From: Flavivirga jejuensis
Lineage (GTDB): Bacteria > Bacteroidota > Bacteroidia > Flavobacteriales > Flavobacteriaceae
Direction of reading: 5' to 3'
Length of the DNA: 64,000 bases
Assembly (NCBI RefSeq): GCF_030540765.1
Contig: NZ_JAUOEL010000001.1
Span: forward strand, 620,001 to 684,000
Shown piece by piece: positions 62,545-64,000 of the stretch. The number at the start of each line of letters is the position of its first letter. Position 1 is the stretch's first letter. The position numbers and the translations under genes are program-made. Below the pieces are notes generated by a model. That model was given only the letters and a program-made list of their open reading frames with translations. It made no database searches and was not told the origin of the DNA.

Positions 62545-63960
62545 ATGAACAGAAGAAAATTTTTTAAAAACGGATCGCTACTCACTCTAGGAACAACTTT
62601 ATTACATCCTTTCAGTGGTATGGCCAACACTATTCAATATGATACTGAAGGTAAAAACAAAAAAGCAAAGAACATTATCATGATTGTAAGCGATGGCATG
62701 AGTACTGGCACCTTAAACATGACCGATCTTCACCTTTCAAGAAAGACAGGCAAATGCTCTAACTGGTTACAACTATACAAAGATAATAGAGTAAACAGAG
62801 CCTTAATGGATATGGCTTCTGCAAGTTCTATTGTCACAGACTCTGCCGCAGCAAGTTCTTCTTGGGGAGGCGGAGTGCGTATTAATAACGGTTCCTTGAA
62901 TGTAAGTGAAAATGGAGAAGAACATCTTCCTATTTGGCAAAAATTTAAAAAAGTAGGTAAAAAGGCAGGTTGCGTTACTACAGTTCCCATCACCCATGCT
63001 ACTCCAGCTGGTTTTTGTATAAACTCCAAGTCCAGAAATGCCCAAGAAGAAATAGCCGAAAAGTATTTAGAACAAAAATTTGATGTTATGATGGGTGGTG
63101 GGAATAATTACTTTTCTCCAGAAAAGAGAAAAGATAAAAAAGATATGTACAAAGCGTTTGCATCAAACGGATATGAAGTGGTCAAGACAAGAAACGACAT
63201 GTTTTCTGCTTCAATTGATAAACCCATTTTAGGTGTATTTGAAGATAAAGGCCTTCCTTATTCGATTGATAGAGAAAATAACAAAGAATTACTTCAAAAA
63301 GTTCCCTCGCTTGCCGAAATGACCAAAAAAGCTATTGAAGCTATGAAAGATCACCCTATGGGTTTTGTGTTACAGGTAGAGGCAGGAAAAGTAGACTGGG
63401 CTGCACATGGTAACGATATAACGGGGCTTATTTATGACCAAGTAGCTCACGACGAAGCTATACAAGTAGCCATGGATTTTGCAAATCAAGACGGGCAAAC
63501 ACTAATCATAATGGCTACAGATCATGGCAATGCGAACCCAGGGATTATTTATGGAAAAGAAGCAAATGATAATTTTGATTCCATTCAAGGATATAGCCAC
63601 AGCAATGAATGGATTTTAAATGGTATTGGAAAAGAAACGTCCATATCTCAAATAAAAGAAAGGGTACACTATGCCAATAATTTTGCACTTACTGATGAAG
63701 AATGTAAGCAATTATTAAACTATTATACCAATCTACAAACAGAAAAAGGTCTTTACAATCCGAAGCATCTTCCTTTTAAGATTTTGGCCGAAATCCAGAA
63801 ACAGTATAATTCCGTGGGTTGGATAAGCATGCACCATTCTGCCGATTATGTGGAATTGGCTCTATACGGTTCAGGAAGTCATCTCCTAAAACCCTTCATT
63901 AAAAATACCGATTTACATTACCTCATGCTTGAAGCGGCTGAAATAGAAAACAAATTTTAA
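62545..63960 (+). CDS. Alkaline phosphatase (PhoA superfamily), exported
   Basis: A 471-residue enzyme that releases phosphate from monoesters outside the inner membrane. The N-terminus NRRKFFKNGSLLTLGTTLL looks like a Tat or Sec signal with a double Arg. The first metal Asp is D50 (IVSDGMSTG); the nucleophile is S100 in VTDSAAAS, as in VTDSAA of E. coli PhoA. Further ligands are in VEAGKVDWAAHGND and MATDHGNANPG, and the last His in SAMHHSAD-like WISMHHSADYV. It needs two Zn and one Mg, which links it to the metallochaperone gene before it. Confidence 0.93.
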   Translation: MNRRKFFKNGSLLTLGTTLLHPFSGMANTIQYDTEGKNKKAKNIIMIVSDGMSTGTLNMTDLHLSRKTGKCSNWLQLYKDNRVNRALMDMASASSIVTDSAAASSSWGGGVRINNGSLNVSENGEEHLPIWQKFKKVGKKAGCVTTVPITHATPAGFCINSKSRNAQEEIAEKYLEQKFDVMMGGGNNYFSPEKRKDKKDMYKAFASNGYEVVKTRNDMFSASIDKPILGVFEDKGLPYSIDRENNKELLQKVPSLAEMTKKAIEAMKDHPMGFVLQVEAGKVDWAAHGNDITGLIYDQVAHDEAIQVAMDFANQDGQTLIIMATDHGNANPGIIYGKEANDNFDSIQGYSHSNEWILNGIGKETSISQIKERVHYANNFALTDEECKQLLNYYTNLQTEKGLYNPKHLPFKILAEIQKQYNSVGWISMHHSADYVELALYGSGSHLLKPFIKNTDLHYLMLEAAEIENKF

Positions 63961-63978
63961 AAACATTCATCTATAGTT

Positions 63979-64000
63979 ATGGCATCTCATATAAAAACAT
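63979..64000 (+). CDS. Start of a further gene (partial, 7 codons)
   Basis: ATG GCA TCT CAT ATA AAA ACA begins 18 bases after the phosphatase stop on the same strand and runs off the window. Nothing can be said of its product. Confidence 0.3.

Overview
The window comes from an AT-rich member of the Flavobacteriaceae (Bacteroidota). The evidence is a type IX secretion C-terminal domain, TonB-dependent receptors paired with DUF4249 and DUF4374 lipoproteins, BlaI/M56 pairs, TPR-type sensor kinases, several TTG starts with little Shine-Dalgarno signal, and promoters of the Bacteroidota form TTG-N19..23-TAnnTTTG. No rRNA, CRISPR array, integrase or transposase gene was found. There is one tRNA, Leu(UAG).

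Positions 1-42,200 look like ordinary chromosome. In order they hold the end of rlmN, a type IX secreted protein, a polyprenyl diphosphate synthase, an ECF sigma factor with a membrane partner and an outer-membrane protein, an M1 peptidase, soluble and membrane pyrophosphatases, a sugar MFS transporter and a LacI regulator. Next come a two-component system led by a 52-residue lipoprotein, a BlaI/M56 operon whose protease carries three TonB-like domains, a glycosyltransferase with a flippase-like protein, ruvC, hemW, several small DUF proteins, a second BlaI/M56/TlpA operon, an EamA transporter and an M20 peptidase. Gaps carry dispersed inverted repeats, one MITE-like element (32743-32924) and a 7-bp tandem repeat directly before hemW.

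From the tRNA-Leu (42122) onward the content is accessory and, especially from about 49.3 kb, visibly less AT-rich. A beta-helix-like lipoprotein, a membrane AraC regulator, and a TonB receptor with a DUF4249 lipoprotein come first. The most interesting block follows (48.5-64 kb). A 35-residue peptide ending in a Cys/His-rich core (49324-49431) is followed by a strong hairpin and then a tight same-strand run: two small proteins without a firm family, a TonB receptor, a DUF4374 lipoprotein, an ABC ATPase, two DUF3526-like permeases and a MATE exporter. Two 102-residue paralogues sharing a conserved HxxxHxDDxxHxxHCxxC pattern flank this run. A COG0523 metallochaperone GTPase and an alkaline phosphatase follow.

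My reading (inference) is a metal-homeostasis island with a candidate ribosomally made, possibly modified, metal-binding peptide (metallophore or bacteriocin) together with export and re-uptake machinery. No known RiPP-modifying enzyme family (YcaO, radical SAM, DUF692/MNIO, LanM) is visible, so if the peptide is modified, the two unassigned proteins next to it are the first candidates.
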